Source of the DNA: Pseudomonadota bacterium
Lineage (GTDB): Bacteria; Pseudomonadota; Gammaproteobacteria; Burkholderiales; Gallionellaceae
Direction of reading: 5' to 3'
Length of the DNA stretch: 41,409 nt
Assembly (NCBI GenBank): GCA_021783525.1
Contig: JAJXTT010000002.1
Location: forward strand, 1-41,409
The notes beneath the pieces were generated by a model, which did no database searches, was not told where the DNA came from, and saw only the letters and a program-made list of their open reading frames with translations. The position numbers were made by a program, and so were the translations under genes. Positions 26,826-34,028 of this stretch are shown piece by piece (the stretch's first letter is position 1; every line of letters begins with the position of its first letter).

Positions 26826-27943
26826 GACACGGTCTCCAGGTAGAAGCGGTTGAGGTCAGCAGTATCCGGAGCCTGCTTGGTTGCTATCGCATGGCGGCGC
26901 ACGCGCACCAGGATTTCTCTGGCCCGGTGGTCATCCAGGCTGATGCCGAGGTGCGTATAGGCCTGGACGATCGCGGCGGCGCCAGAGTGTTTGCCGAGCA
27001 CGATCCGATGCGCCCGACCGACCGCGGCCGGGTCAAGGCCCTGATAGGTGCGTGCGTCCTTGAGCAGACCGTCGACGTGGATGCCTGCCTCGTGTGTGAA
27101 AACTGAGTCGCCCACAATGCTTTTGTTGGCCGCCACTGGCCGCCCGGAGGCGGCGCTCACCAGGCGCGAAATCGCCGGGAATTGCCGGGTGTCGATGCCG
27201 GTTTCGATGGAGTGGGTGAGGCGCAGCGCCAGAACCGCTTCTTCTAGTGGCGCATTTCCGGCGCGCTCGCCTAGCCCGTTGACGGTGGTGTTGATGTGCG
27301 TAGCGCCGGCCAGCACCGCGGCTACGGTGTTGGCGGTGGCCATGCCGAGGTCATCGTGGGCATGCATCTCGATATCGATGTCGATATCCTGGCGCAATTG
27401 CGCGATTTTTCGATAGGTCACAAACGGATCGAGCAGACCGAGGGTATCGGCAAAACGGAAGCGATGGGCGCCGGCAGCCTGTGCTCCTTCGGCAGCCACG
27501 CGCAGGAAATCAGGATCGGCACGTGAGGCGTCCTCCGCACCGACGCACACTTCAAATCCGAGATCGAGCGCGCGCGGCACCAAACGAGCGATCTGGCGCA
27601 GCACCCACTCCCGGTCGCGCTGTAGTTTGTAGACGATATGCAGGTCCGACACCGGAATTGAAAGATTGATGGCCTGGGCACGGCACAGGGCAGCGGCATC
27701 GAGATCAGTGGTGTTCATTCGTCCCCAGACCATCAGTCGTGCGGGCATATGCTGCAGGGCAATGGCCTGGATGGTTTCGCATTCTTCTGGACCCATGGCC
27801 GGCACGCCGACCTCCATCTCACGCACACCGGCGTCGGACAGGGCGCGCGCGATGGCGAGTTTTTCTTCGACCGTAAACGCTACGCCGGCGGTCTGTTCGC
27901 CGTCGCGCAGCGTGGTGTCATTGACGGTAACCGTAGTGATCAT
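26801..27943 (-). CDS. nifV: Homocitrate synthase
   Basis: 380 residues. Condenses acetyl-CoA and 2-oxoglutarate to homocitrate, the organic ligand of FeMo-co. Catalytic and metal-binding elements: NDTTLRDGEQTAGVAF at the start, MHAHDDLGMATANTVAA, and NTTVNGLGERAGNAPLEE. First gene of a NifA/sigma54 unit running through cysE, nifW and fixABCX toward modABC. Its stop lies within the cysE start region. Confidence 0.97.
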   Translation of the reverse strand: MITTVTVNDTTLRDGEQTAGVAFTVEEKLAIARALSDAGVREMEVGVPAMGPEECETIQAIALQHMPARLMVWGRMNTTDLDAAALCRAQAINLSIPVSDLHIVYKLQRDREWVLRQIARLVPRALDLGFEVCVGAEDASRADPDFLRVAAEGAQAAGAHRFRFADTLGLLDPFVTYRKIAQLRQDIDIDIEMHAHDDLGMATANTVAAVLAGATHINTTVNGLGERAGNAPLEEAVLALRLTHSIETGIDTRQFPAISRLVSAASGRPVAANKSIVGDSVFTHEAGIHVDGLLKDARTYQGLDPAAVGRAHRIVLGKHSGAAAIVQAYTHLGISLDDHRAREILVRVRRHAIATKQAPDTADLNRFYLETVSCAPALTQ

Positions 27944-27979
27944 GGGCTGACCTGTTTTGGGGTGCTTCGGTGTTCATAA

Positions 27980-27995
27980 AGCAATCGACATGCCA
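27980..27995 (-). promoter_or_regulatory. Sigma54 (-24/-12) promoter of nifV
   Basis: On the minus strand TGGCAT, five bases, TTGCT (plus strand AGCAA 27980-27984 and ATGCCA 27990-27995). Transcription would begin near 27970, about 27 bases before nifV. Confidence 0.85.
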
Positions 27996-28078
27996 GCCCG
28001 AAAAAGTGGCGCTATTCAGCGGAAATCATGAGAATCGCATCGTACAGCGCAAGGGGGAAACACGACATTTGTAACGAT

Positions 28079-28094
28079 TGTCCGGTTTCCGACA
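28079..28094 (-). promoter_or_regulatory. NifA upstream activator site for nifV
   Basis: Exact TGT-N10-ACA (TGT 28079-28081, ACA 28092-28094). It is centred about 93 bases upstream of the nifV -24 element. Confidence 0.8.
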
Positions 28095-28186
28095 AGGTTT
28101 CGGATCGCAACGACAGGCTGTGCGCGGACATGGTGTGGCGGAGATAGTGGCGCGGTTCGCCCCATATGGGGAACAGCGATCGACAT

Positions 28187-28445
28187 CTAGCGCGCTTCGG
28201 CGGAAAGATTGAGTGTATAGCGCGGCATTTCGACAAGGAGGTCCTGTTTGCCGAGCCGAACCAGGAAACCGAGGCGCGCAAATGCTCGAACTCCCAGGCC
28301 TTTCCGAGTTGGCTCTCTTCGTCCTCGCCTTCCGGGCGCAGGGATTCGAATCCGGCGCGTACGATGACATGACAGGTGGTGCATACGCAGGCCTTTTCAC
28401 AGGCGTGCTCCAGCGACACACGCCGCGCTCGCCAGCATAAAGTGG
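28187..28445 (-). pseudogene. Broken 2Fe-2S ferredoxin gene (isc-fdx type)
   Basis: On the minus strand three frames together give MLASA, then SLEHACEKACVCTTCHVIVR and GFESLRPEGEDEESQLGKAW, then GKQDLLVEMPRYTLNLSAEA ending at TAG 28187-28189. This is the adrenodoxin-like ferredoxin of Fe-S assembly. At least two frameshifts separate the parts (near 28420 and near 28290), and the first 25 or so codons are missing. The 5' break coincides with the TnpB relic at 28437, so that element probably destroyed the gene. Cluster cysteines are still there but out of frame with the C-terminus. Confidence 0.8.
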
Positions 28446-28710
28446 AATGGCGGCTGGCTCATCGCCGTGCCACCGCGGAACACGAGCCGCACCTGTCCGT
28501 GCTGCGGGCAGGTCTCGGCTGAGAACCGCAGAACCCAAGCCCGGTTCGAGTGCATGGAATGCGGCTTCGAGGAAAACGCAGATGTGGTCGGCGCGATCAA
28601 TGTTTTAAGGGCGGGACACGCCCGGTTCGCCTGTGAAGTGAGCGGTGCAGCAATGCCGCCAGCAGCAGGAACCTGCCGAAGCGACCCGGGAGCGGCTCAA
28701 TGCCGCGCCT
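28437..28710 (+). pseudogene. Relic of a TnpB (IS200/IS605-type) gene, zinc-ribbon end only
   Basis: The frame gives IKWNGGWLIAVPPRNTSRTC, then PCCGQVSAENRRTQARFECM, then ECGFEENADVVGAINVLRAG. This is the C-terminal zinc ribbon (Cys-x2-Cys ... Cys-x2-Cys) plus the last RuvC part with the final Asp (ADVVGAINVL). The N-terminal and main RuvC parts of the nuclease are absent, so it is inactive. The end of the protein shifts frame (QQEPAEATRE in another frame). It abuts the broken ferredoxin gene on the opposite strand. Confidence 0.8.
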
Positions 28711-28717
28711 GAGCGCC

Positions 28718-28757
28718 GTAGGAATCTCCGGCATTCAGGCCGGGGAGGATGTCAAAT
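28718..28757 (+). ncRNA. Right end of a TnpB element: 3' hairpin of the omegaRNA scaffold (relic)
   Basis: TCTCCGGC (28725-28732) pairs with GCCGGGGA (28739-28746; one T-G pair) around a six-base loop, followed by GGATGTCAA. In IS605-type elements such a hairpin just after tnpB forms the 3' end of the guide-RNA scaffold, and the bases after it act as guide. Recognised by pattern and position; whether it is transcribed is unknown. Confidence 0.5.
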
Positions 28758-28960
28758 CCTTGCGGCAGCCGTGATCCCGCTGTGCTACATCTGGGCTGCC
28801 TGGTGGGTTTGCACGCCGCTTTTGCGGCCGATATCGCTCCTACGCGGGCGCCCAACTGCAACCCCGCAAGTTTCGCATGCTACCTCGCCCCTATTTTTAA
28901 AAAATGGGCGGCCAGAGTCCTGTGAGTTATTGAGATCATTTCAAATCGGGTAGAATCGAC

Positions 28961-29284
28961 CTAAACGGAGAAACTATCGCCGCAGCCGCATTGTGCCTTC
29001 ACGTTTGGGTTGTTGAATTTGAAGCCTTCATTCAGGCTTTCGCGAATGAAGTCGAGTGTCGTGCCGTCGAGAAGCGCAAGGCTTTTCGGATCGATGAGCA
29101 CTGTTACCCCATGGCTGTCGAAGCAGCAATCATCCGGCAGGATTTCGTCGACAAACTCGAGCGTGTACGCGAAACCTGAGCAGCCGCTGGTGCGCACACC
29201 CAGCCGCAGGCCGATGCCCGTGCCGCGCTGAGCGAGAAATTTCTGTGCACGGGCAGCTGCAGCTTGTGTCAGAGCGACTGACAT
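28961..29284 (-). CDS. iscA: IscA/HesB-type A-type Fe-S carrier
   Basis: 107 residues from ATG 29284 (MSVALTQAAA). It holds the three cluster-binding cysteines: one in TSGCSGFAYTLEF and two in QCGCGDSFSV at the end. Probably carries Fe-S clusters to nitrogenase-related proteins. Follows an ErpA-like gene by 20 bases, in the unit driven by the minus-strand NifA promoter at 29690-29705. Confidence 0.92.
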   Translation of the reverse strand: MSVALTQAAAARAQKFLAQRGTGIGLRLGVRTSGCSGFAYTLEFVDEILPDDCCFDSHGVTVLIDPKSLALLDGTTLDFIRESLNEGFKFNNPNVKAQCGCGDSFSV

Positions 29285-29304
29285 GTGGGATTCCCCTAGT
29301 GTGG

Positions 29305-29649
29305 TCAGGTGGAGAACGAACTGCCGCAACCGCAGGTTGTCTTGGCGTTGGGATTTTTGACGACAAAGCGTGCGCCACCTAGCCCCTCCAGATAATCGAT
29401 CTCCGCCCCCACAAGATACTGGAAACTCATAGGGTCGATGACAAACGTGACGCCGTTTTTCGTGAACAGCATATCGCCCTCACCGGATGACTCGTCAAAG
29501 GTGAAGCCGTACTGAAATCCCGAGCAGCCACCGCCGCTTACGAAGATGCGAAGCTTCAGGTCGCTGCGCCCTTCGTCGGCCAGCAGGCCGCTGACCCTAG
29601 CTGCGGCATTATCGGTAATCCGGATCGGCATTGTGACATCGGTCATCAT
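29305..29649 (-). CDS. erpA: ErpA-like A-type Fe-S carrier
   Basis: 114 residues (MMTDVTMPIRITDNAAARVS). Cysteines in SGGGCSGFQYGF and TTCGCGSSF match the A-type family, and the central FTFDESSGEGDMLF stretch favours ErpA over IscA. Delivers Fe-S clusters to apo-proteins. It is first behind a sigma54 promoter, so a normally housekeeping-type carrier is here tied to nitrogen fixation. ATG 29646 or 29631 are possible starts. Confidence 0.9.
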   Translation of the reverse strand: MMTDVTMPIRITDNAAARVSGLLADEGRSDLKLRIFVSGGGCSGFQYGFTFDESSGEGDMLFTKNGVTFVIDPMSFQYLVGAEIDYLEGLGGARFVVKNPNAKTTCGCGSSFST

Positions 29650-29689
29650 GGTGGGTTACGTATTGATCACACTTCGTTGATCGACACTC

Positions 29690-29705
29690 AGCAACTCTCG
29701 TGCCA
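29690..29705 (-). promoter_or_regulatory. Sigma54 (-24/-12) promoter of erpA-iscA
   Basis: Minus strand TGGCAC, five bases, TTGCT (plus strand AGCAA 29690-29694, GTGCCA 29700-29705): a perfect consensus. Start of transcription near 29680, about 30 bases before erpA. Confidence 0.9.
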
Positions 29706-29771
29706 CGAACGTGCGCAAGCAAATAGTGCCGGGAATGCACGTGATTGCCGGTTTCCCTGTTCGGTTTTGTA

Positions 29772-29794
29772 TGTCGGCTTTGTCGCGTTTGTCG
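29772..29794 (+). repeat. Three TGTCG repeats with a 9-base period
   Basis: TGTCG occurs at 29772, 29781 and 29790, exactly nine bases apart; the last is the left arm of the NifA palindrome. They could be extra NifA half-sites or chance. Confidence 0.6.
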
Positions 29795-29805
29795 GATATC
29801 CGACA
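29790..29805. promoter_or_regulatory. Palindromic NifA site shared by nifA and erpA
   Basis: TGTCGGATATCCGACA is a perfect 16-base palindrome and an exact TGT-N10-ACA site. It is about 94 bases from the erpA -24 element and about 113 bases from the nifA -24 element, so one site can serve both directions. Confidence 0.85.
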
Positions 29806-29908
29806 TGTTGGTTCGCATTCTTCGATACGGCGGAAGGCGAGCGCGGATGTGCCGGCGCGGGCAACGCCGGTTCGCATGGAGCTGCAGGCGGATTTTCAAC
29901 ACGGACAG

Positions 29909-29924
29909 TGGTATGACAATTGCT
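29909..29924 (+). promoter_or_regulatory. Probable sigma54 promoter of nifA, overlapping an upstream ATG
   Basis: TGGTAT at 29909-29914, five bases, TTGCT at 29920-29924. The invariant GG and GC have correct spacing; the C of TGGC is replaced by T. It covers the ATG at 29913, so a transcript from it (start near 29935) could only use the ATG at 29976. Confidence 0.6.
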
Positions 29925-29975
29925 AAGGGTATTTCATCGGTAGGGAGATTGGGGCAGAAACATGTTGAGGAAGCT

Positions 29976-31595
29976 ATGGGCAAATCAGCGGAAGGAGAAA
30001 GTGGCTCAGGGCTGATTGCTATCTACGAAATCAGCAAGATACTCAATTCGTCTCTGGATCTGAGCAAAACACTCAGAGAAGTACTCGCTGTTCTGGCGGC
30101 GCATTTCCAGATGCGTCGCGGGATGATCAGTTTGGTGCAGGAATCCGGCGAGCTGCACGCTGCTGGTGCATCCGGCTTGACGGTGGAGGAGGTCCGGCGC
30201 GGCCAATATCAGGCCGGGGAGGGTGTAGTCGGCCGAATTCTCACGTCCGGCGTGGCGATGGTGATCCCGGACATTTCCAAGGAACCGCTGTTTCTCAATC
30301 GTACCAGGTCGCGCGACCTGAGCGCCGACGCGGTGATCGCCTTTCTGGGTGTGCCAATCAAGCACGGCCGGGAGGTTCTCGGTGTCTTGAGTGTCGACCG
30401 CGACCGCAAGTCTGGGCAACGTCCAGTCAAATTCGAGCGCGATGTGCAGATCCTGAAGATGGTCGCCAATTTGATAGGCCAGACGGTAAAGCTGCACCGC
30501 AGCGTGTTGGCCGAGCATGAGCGGATGATGCGCGAAAGCCACCGCCTGCAAAAAGCACTGCAGAGCGAGGTCCGGGTAATGCACAGTATCAAGGAGGTCA
30601 TTGGCCACAGTAAACGCATGCAGCAGGTATTCGCCGAGGTCCACCAGGCCGCGCCCGGCCGCGCCACTGTGCTTCTGCGCGGTGAATCCGGCACTGGAAA
30701 GGAGGTGATCGCTCGCGCTATTCACAGCCACAGTCCGCGCTCCAACGCGCCATTCGTGCGAGTCAATTGCGCGGCGCTGACTGAAACTCTGCTCGAATCG
30801 GAACTGTTTGGGCATGAGAAGGGCGCGTTTACCGGTGCGACCCAGGAGCGCAAGGGCCGCTTCGAGCTGGCGAACGGCGGCACCCTGTTTTTGGACGAGA
30901 TTGGCGAGATTTCGCCATCGTTCCAAACCAAGCTGTTACGGGTATTGCAGGAACGGGAATTCGAGCGGGTCGGCGGCAACAAGGCGATTCTGGTGGACGT
31001 ACGTCTGATTTTCGCCACCAACCGCAACCTGGAAGAAGCAGTTTCGCGCGGAACGTTTCGCGAGGATCTCTATTACCGGATCAACGTTGTGACGATAGCG
31101 CTCCCGGCTCTGCGCGAGCGGCGCGACGATATTCCGCTGCTTGTGGAGCACTTTCTGGAGAAGTTCAACAAAGGCAATAATAGAATGTTGTCGGTCGTGC
31201 CCGAAGCCATGCAGATTCTGCTCGACTGCAACTGGCCGGGAAACGTGCGCGAACTGGAAAACTGCATCGAGCGCACCGCGACCATGACGCGTGGCGATGT
31301 CATTCGGGAACTCGACTTGCCCTGCCAGCAGGGAAAGTGCCTGTCGATGGCACTGCACGATCATGGATCCACCCGCAACATCCCGATCAGTCTGCCGTCA
31401 GCGTACGCCATGCCGGGTACAGGGATCCCTGCGACAGACAGTGTGGAGCCGCCGCAGTCGGAGCGCTCGCGTCTCGTCTGGGCGATGGAGCAATGTGGCT
31501 GGGTCCAGGCAAAGGCCGCGCGCCTGCTCAACCTCACACCCCGTCAGATCGGTTACGCTCTCAAGAAGTACAACGTCTCGATAAAGCACCTCTAG
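29976..31595 (+). CDS. nifA: NifA, sigma54-dependent activator of nif genes (oxygen-sensitive type)
   Basis: 539 residues from ATG 29976 (MGKSAEGESG, preceded by GAGGAAGCT). ATG 29913 would add 21 residues but overlaps a -24/-12 element. Domains: GAF (about 12-170), AAA+ (about 205-435) with Walker A GESGTGKE at 236-243 and the sigma54-contact loop GAFTGA at 283-288, and a C-terminal helix-turn-helix (AKAARLLNLTPRQIGYALKK) that binds TGT-N10-ACA. Cysteines 418, 430, 450 and 455 form Cys-x11-Cys-x19-Cys-x4-Cys across the AAA+ end and linker, the signature of rhizobial-type NifA that senses oxygen or iron directly. No nifL is present in the window. The shared NifA site upstream suggests autoactivation. 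Confidence 0.96.
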   Translation: MGKSAEGESGSGLIAIYEISKILNSSLDLSKTLREVLAVLAAHFQMRRGMISLVQESGELHAAGASGLTVEEVRRGQYQAGEGVVGRILTSGVAMVIPDISKEPLFLNRTRSRDLSADAVIAFLGVPIKHGREVLGVLSVDRDRKSGQRPVKFERDVQILKMVANLIGQTVKLHRSVLAEHERMMRESHRLQKALQSEVRVMHSIKEVIGHSKRMQQVFAEVHQAAPGRATVLLRGESGTGKEVIARAIHSHSPRSNAPFVRVNCAALTETLLESELFGHEKGAFTGATQERKGRFELANGGTLFLDEIGEISPSFQTKLLRVLQEREFERVGGNKAILVDVRLIFATNRNLEEAVSRGTFREDLYYRINVVTIALPALRERRDDIPLLVEHFLEKFNKGNNRMLSVVPEAMQILLDCNWPGNVRELENCIERTATMTRGDVIRELDLPCQQGKCLSMALHDHGSTRNIPISLPSAYAMPGTGIPATDSVEPPQSERSRLVWAMEQCGWVQAKAARLLNLTPRQIGYALKKYNVSIKHL

Positions 31596-31609
31596 CCCCG
31601 CCCGCGCTT

Positions 31610-31625
31610 TGTTGCGAACGCGACA
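31610..31625 (+). promoter_or_regulatory. NifA upstream activator site 1 for nifB
   Basis: TGT 31610-31612, ACA 31623-31625, inside a longer imperfect palindrome reading CTTTGT...ACAAAG. It starts 15 bases after the nifA stop. Confidence 0.8.
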
Positions 31626-31648
31626 AAGCGCTACATGTTTCGCGGTCG

Positions 31649-31664
31649 TGTCGATATTGCGACA
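31649..31664 (+). promoter_or_regulatory. NifA upstream activator site 2 for nifB
   Basis: Exact TGT-N10-ACA (TGT 31649-31651, ACA 31662-31664), 39 bases from site 1 and about 65 bases upstream of the -24 element. Confidence 0.82.
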
Positions 31665-31719
31665 GAGACCACTCGCGCGACAACGGCTATTTGTCCGGAT
31701 TCGTTGGAATATTCACGCA

Positions 31720-31735
31720 TGGCATGCCGATTGCT
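31720..31735 (+). promoter_or_regulatory. Sigma54 (-24/-12) promoter of the nifB operon
   Basis: TGGCAT 31720-31725, five bases, TTGCT 31731-31735. Transcription should begin near 31746, giving a leader of about 70 bases. Confidence 0.9.
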
Positions 31736-31816
31736 TTGTGCTACTCAGGCGTATTGTGAGTTGAAGGCACATGTCATGAACAGGTGTCTCGTCAGCTACC
31801 AAGAGCGGAGATACAC

Positions 31817-33376
31817 ATGAGGAAAGCAATCGATGTCAGCATTGGCGTCGTGCAGGAAATGAAGCCACTTGATAAGGTCATGCAGAAAATGGCCGAGCAT
31901 AAGGGCTGCGGGATGTCGGCTGGAAGTGGCAAAGCCAGTTGCGGGTCAGCGGCCGGACAGGGCGATCTGGCACCGGAAGTCTGGGAGAAAGTAAAAAACC
32001 ACCCATGCTATAGCGAAGAGGCGCACCACCACTACGCGCGCATGCACGTAGCCGTGGCGCCGTCCTGCAACATGCAGTGCAACTACTGTAACCGTAAGTA
32101 CGACTGCGCCAACGAGTCGCGCCCCGGTGTGGTGAGCGAAAAGCTAACTCCCCAGCAGGCAACAAGAAAAGTACTGGCAGTGGCCTCGGCCATCCCGCAA
32201 ATGACCGTGCTTGGCATCGCCGGGCCCGGTGACCCGCTCGCCAACCCGGAGAAGACCTTTAAGACCTTCGAGTTGATCTCGAAGGCCGCACCCGACATCA
32301 AGTTGTGCCTGTCGACCAATGGGCTCGCGCTGCCCGACCATGTTGACACGATCAAGAATTTAAATGTCGATCACGTGACCATCACGATCAATATGATCGA
32401 CCCCGAGGTGGGCGCTGAGATTTATCCGTGGATTTTCTACAAACACAGGCGCATCAAGGGCAGGGAGGCGGCGAAGATTCTTACTGAACGCCAGTTGCAG
32501 GGGCTCGATATGCTCACCGAGCGCGGCATCCTGTGTAAGGTCAACTCAGTGATGATACCTGGCATCAACGATCGGCACCTTGTGGACGTCAATAAGGCGG
32601 TGAAATCGCGCGGCGCCTTCCTGCATAACATCATGCCGCTCATCTCCTCGCCTGAGCACGGCACGGTGTTCGGGCTCACCGGCCAGCGCGGTCCGAGCGC
32701 GCAGGAGCTAAAGGATCTGCAGGACAGTTGCGAGGGCCAGATGAACATGATGCGCCATTGTCGCCAGTGCCGGGCCGATGCCGTTGGGCTGTTGGGTGAG
32801 GACCGATCTGCCGAATTCACTACCGAGAAGATTATGGCGATGGATGTGAACTACGACGCCGACACGCGCAAGGCCTATCAGCAGATGGTTGAGCAGGAAC
32901 GCCGGAGCAAAGTCGCGGCCCGCCAGGACGGGCTCTCGCAGCTAGCTGGCGAGACTAGCGACATCCGGGTGCTGGTCGCGGTTGCGACCCAGGGTTCGGG
33001 CCGGATCAACGAGCATTTTGGCCATGCCAGGGAGTTTCAGGTTTATGAGCTGAGCACTGGCGGTGCCAAGTTTGTCGGTCATCGGCGTGTGGATCTCTAC
33101 TGCCGGGGTGGCTACGGCGAGGAGGATTCGTTGCCGACTGTCATTCGTGCCATCAATGATTGCCACGCGGTATTCGTCGCCAAGATCGGTGGCTGTCCGC
33201 GCGGCGAGCTGATCCAGGCAGGCATAGAGCCCGTGGACCGGTACGCACACGAATTCATCGAGCAGTCGGCGTTCGCCTGGTTCAAGGGATACCTGGACAG
33301 GGTGAAGCGCGCAGAGATCCGGCACGCAGCGCGTGGCGATGCCGATATCCGTCAGGGCGCGTATGTCGTGGCATGA
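31817..33376 (+). CDS. nifB: NifB, radical SAM FeMo-cofactor core synthase with NifX-like tail
   Basis: 519 residues from ATG 31817 (MRKAIDVSIG; GGAG upstream); a GTG at 31784 is in frame but less likely. It fuses two 4Fe-4S clusters and inserts carbide to form NifB-co. The radical SAM motif Cys-x3-Cys-x2-Cys is seen in APSCNMQCNYCNRKYDC. Further cluster cysteines occur near MRHCRQCRADA. From about residue 385 a NifX/NafY-like domain follows (DIRVLVAVATQGSGRINEHF). First gene of a long operon. Confidence 0.98.
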   Translation: MRKAIDVSIGVVQEMKPLDKVMQKMAEHKGCGMSAGSGKASCGSAAGQGDLAPEVWEKVKNHPCYSEEAHHHYARMHVAVAPSCNMQCNYCNRKYDCANESRPGVVSEKLTPQQATRKVLAVASAIPQMTVLGIAGPGDPLANPEKTFKTFELISKAAPDIKLCLSTNGLALPDHVDTIKNLNVDHVTITINMIDPEVGAEIYPWIFYKHRRIKGREAAKILTERQLQGLDMLTERGILCKVNSVMIPGINDRHLVDVNKAVKSRGAFLHNIMPLISSPEHGTVFGLTGQRGPSAQELKDLQDSCEGQMNMMRHCRQCRADAVGLLGEDRSAEFTTEKIMAMDVNYDADTRKAYQQMVEQERRSKVAARQDGLSQLAGETSDIRVLVAVATQGSGRINEHFGHAREFQVYELSTGGAKFVGHRRVDLYCRGGYGEEDSLPTVIRAINDCHAVFVAKIGGCPRGELIQAGIEPVDRYAHEFIEQSAFAWFKGYLDRVKRAEIRHAARGDADIRQGAYVVA

Positions 33377-33411
33377 CAGGTGCTATTCAAACTTATTCTA
33401 GGAGAACGAAG

Positions 33412-33636
33412 ATGGCTTACAAGATCGTAAAGTCTCAATGCACCGCCTGCGCTGCTTGCGAACCGGAGTGTCCGAACAACGCGATTCGCGAGAAGGATGG
33501 AACCTTCATCATCAAGCCGGAAAAGTGCACCGAGTGCATCGGATACTTCGATGATCCGCAGTGTGTCGCGGTCTGCCCGGTGGAAAATACCTGCATCATT
33601 GACGCCGGCTGCCCGCGTTACCAGGCGACGGCCTGA
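33412..33636 (+). CDS. fdxN: nif ferredoxin FdxN, two 4Fe-4S clusters
   Basis: 74 residues; the ATG follows a clear AGGAG. Motifs CTACAACEPECPNNAI and a C-terminal CTEC...CVAVCPVENTC pattern with a family-typical insert between the cysteines. Gene order nifB-fdxN is widespread; the protein is thought to feed electrons to NifB or nitrogenase. Confidence 0.95.
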   Translation: MAYKIVKSQCTACAACEPECPNNAIREKDGTFIIKPEKCTECIGYFDDPQCVAVCPVENTCIIDAGCPRYQATA

Positions 33637-33647
33637 GAAGCAGAGTT

Positions 33648-34016
33648 ATGAACGTCACGATCACTCCGGCCGCCGCGAAATTCATTCGCAGAATGATTCG
33701 TTTCAATGGCAGCGACCGGGACGGATTCCGCCTGGTGATGACCGCCACCGGTTGCTCTGGACTGGGTGCCGAGTTCAGCATCGCGACGACGCCGCGCGCC
33801 GGCGACAGCGTGCTTGAACACGACGGCCTCAAGCTGTTCCTGCCGCCCGAGAGCCGCCTGCTTCTGGAAGGTGTCACCATCGACTTCAGCGACACGCCGA
33901 TGAGCAGCGGCCTGAGATTCGTCAATTCAAACGCCGTGCCCTGCTCGGGAACCTGTTCCAGCAAGGCGCCTGCGACGTGCACGTTCGACGCCGCAGGTAT
34001 CGGGCGCAAGTACTGA
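33648..34016 (+). CDS. HesB/IscA-family protein with altered C-terminal cysteines
   Basis: 122 residues, 11 bases after fdxN. The fold and Cys36 (TGCSGLG) are those of A-type carriers. Instead of the usual Cys-Gly-Cys it has Cys99-x3-Cys103 (PCSGTCSS) and a further Cys111, plus a longer tail. Third A-type protein in the window. It may have a specialised partner such as NifB or a different cluster geometry; that is inference. Confidence 0.85.
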   Translation: MNVTITPAAAKFIRRMIRFNGSDRDGFRLVMTATGCSGLGAEFSIATTPRAGDSVLEHDGLKLFLPPESRLLLEGVTIDFSDTPMSSGLRFVNSNAVPCSGTCSSKAPATCTFDAAGIGRKY

Positions 34017-34028
34017 CGGAGTGCTGCC

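Noticed and set aside
28887..28909. GCCC...GGGC inverted repeat around an A/T stretch, as a terminator between the TnpB relic and iscA.
   Set aside because: The stem needs a bulge, and no T-run follows on either strand.
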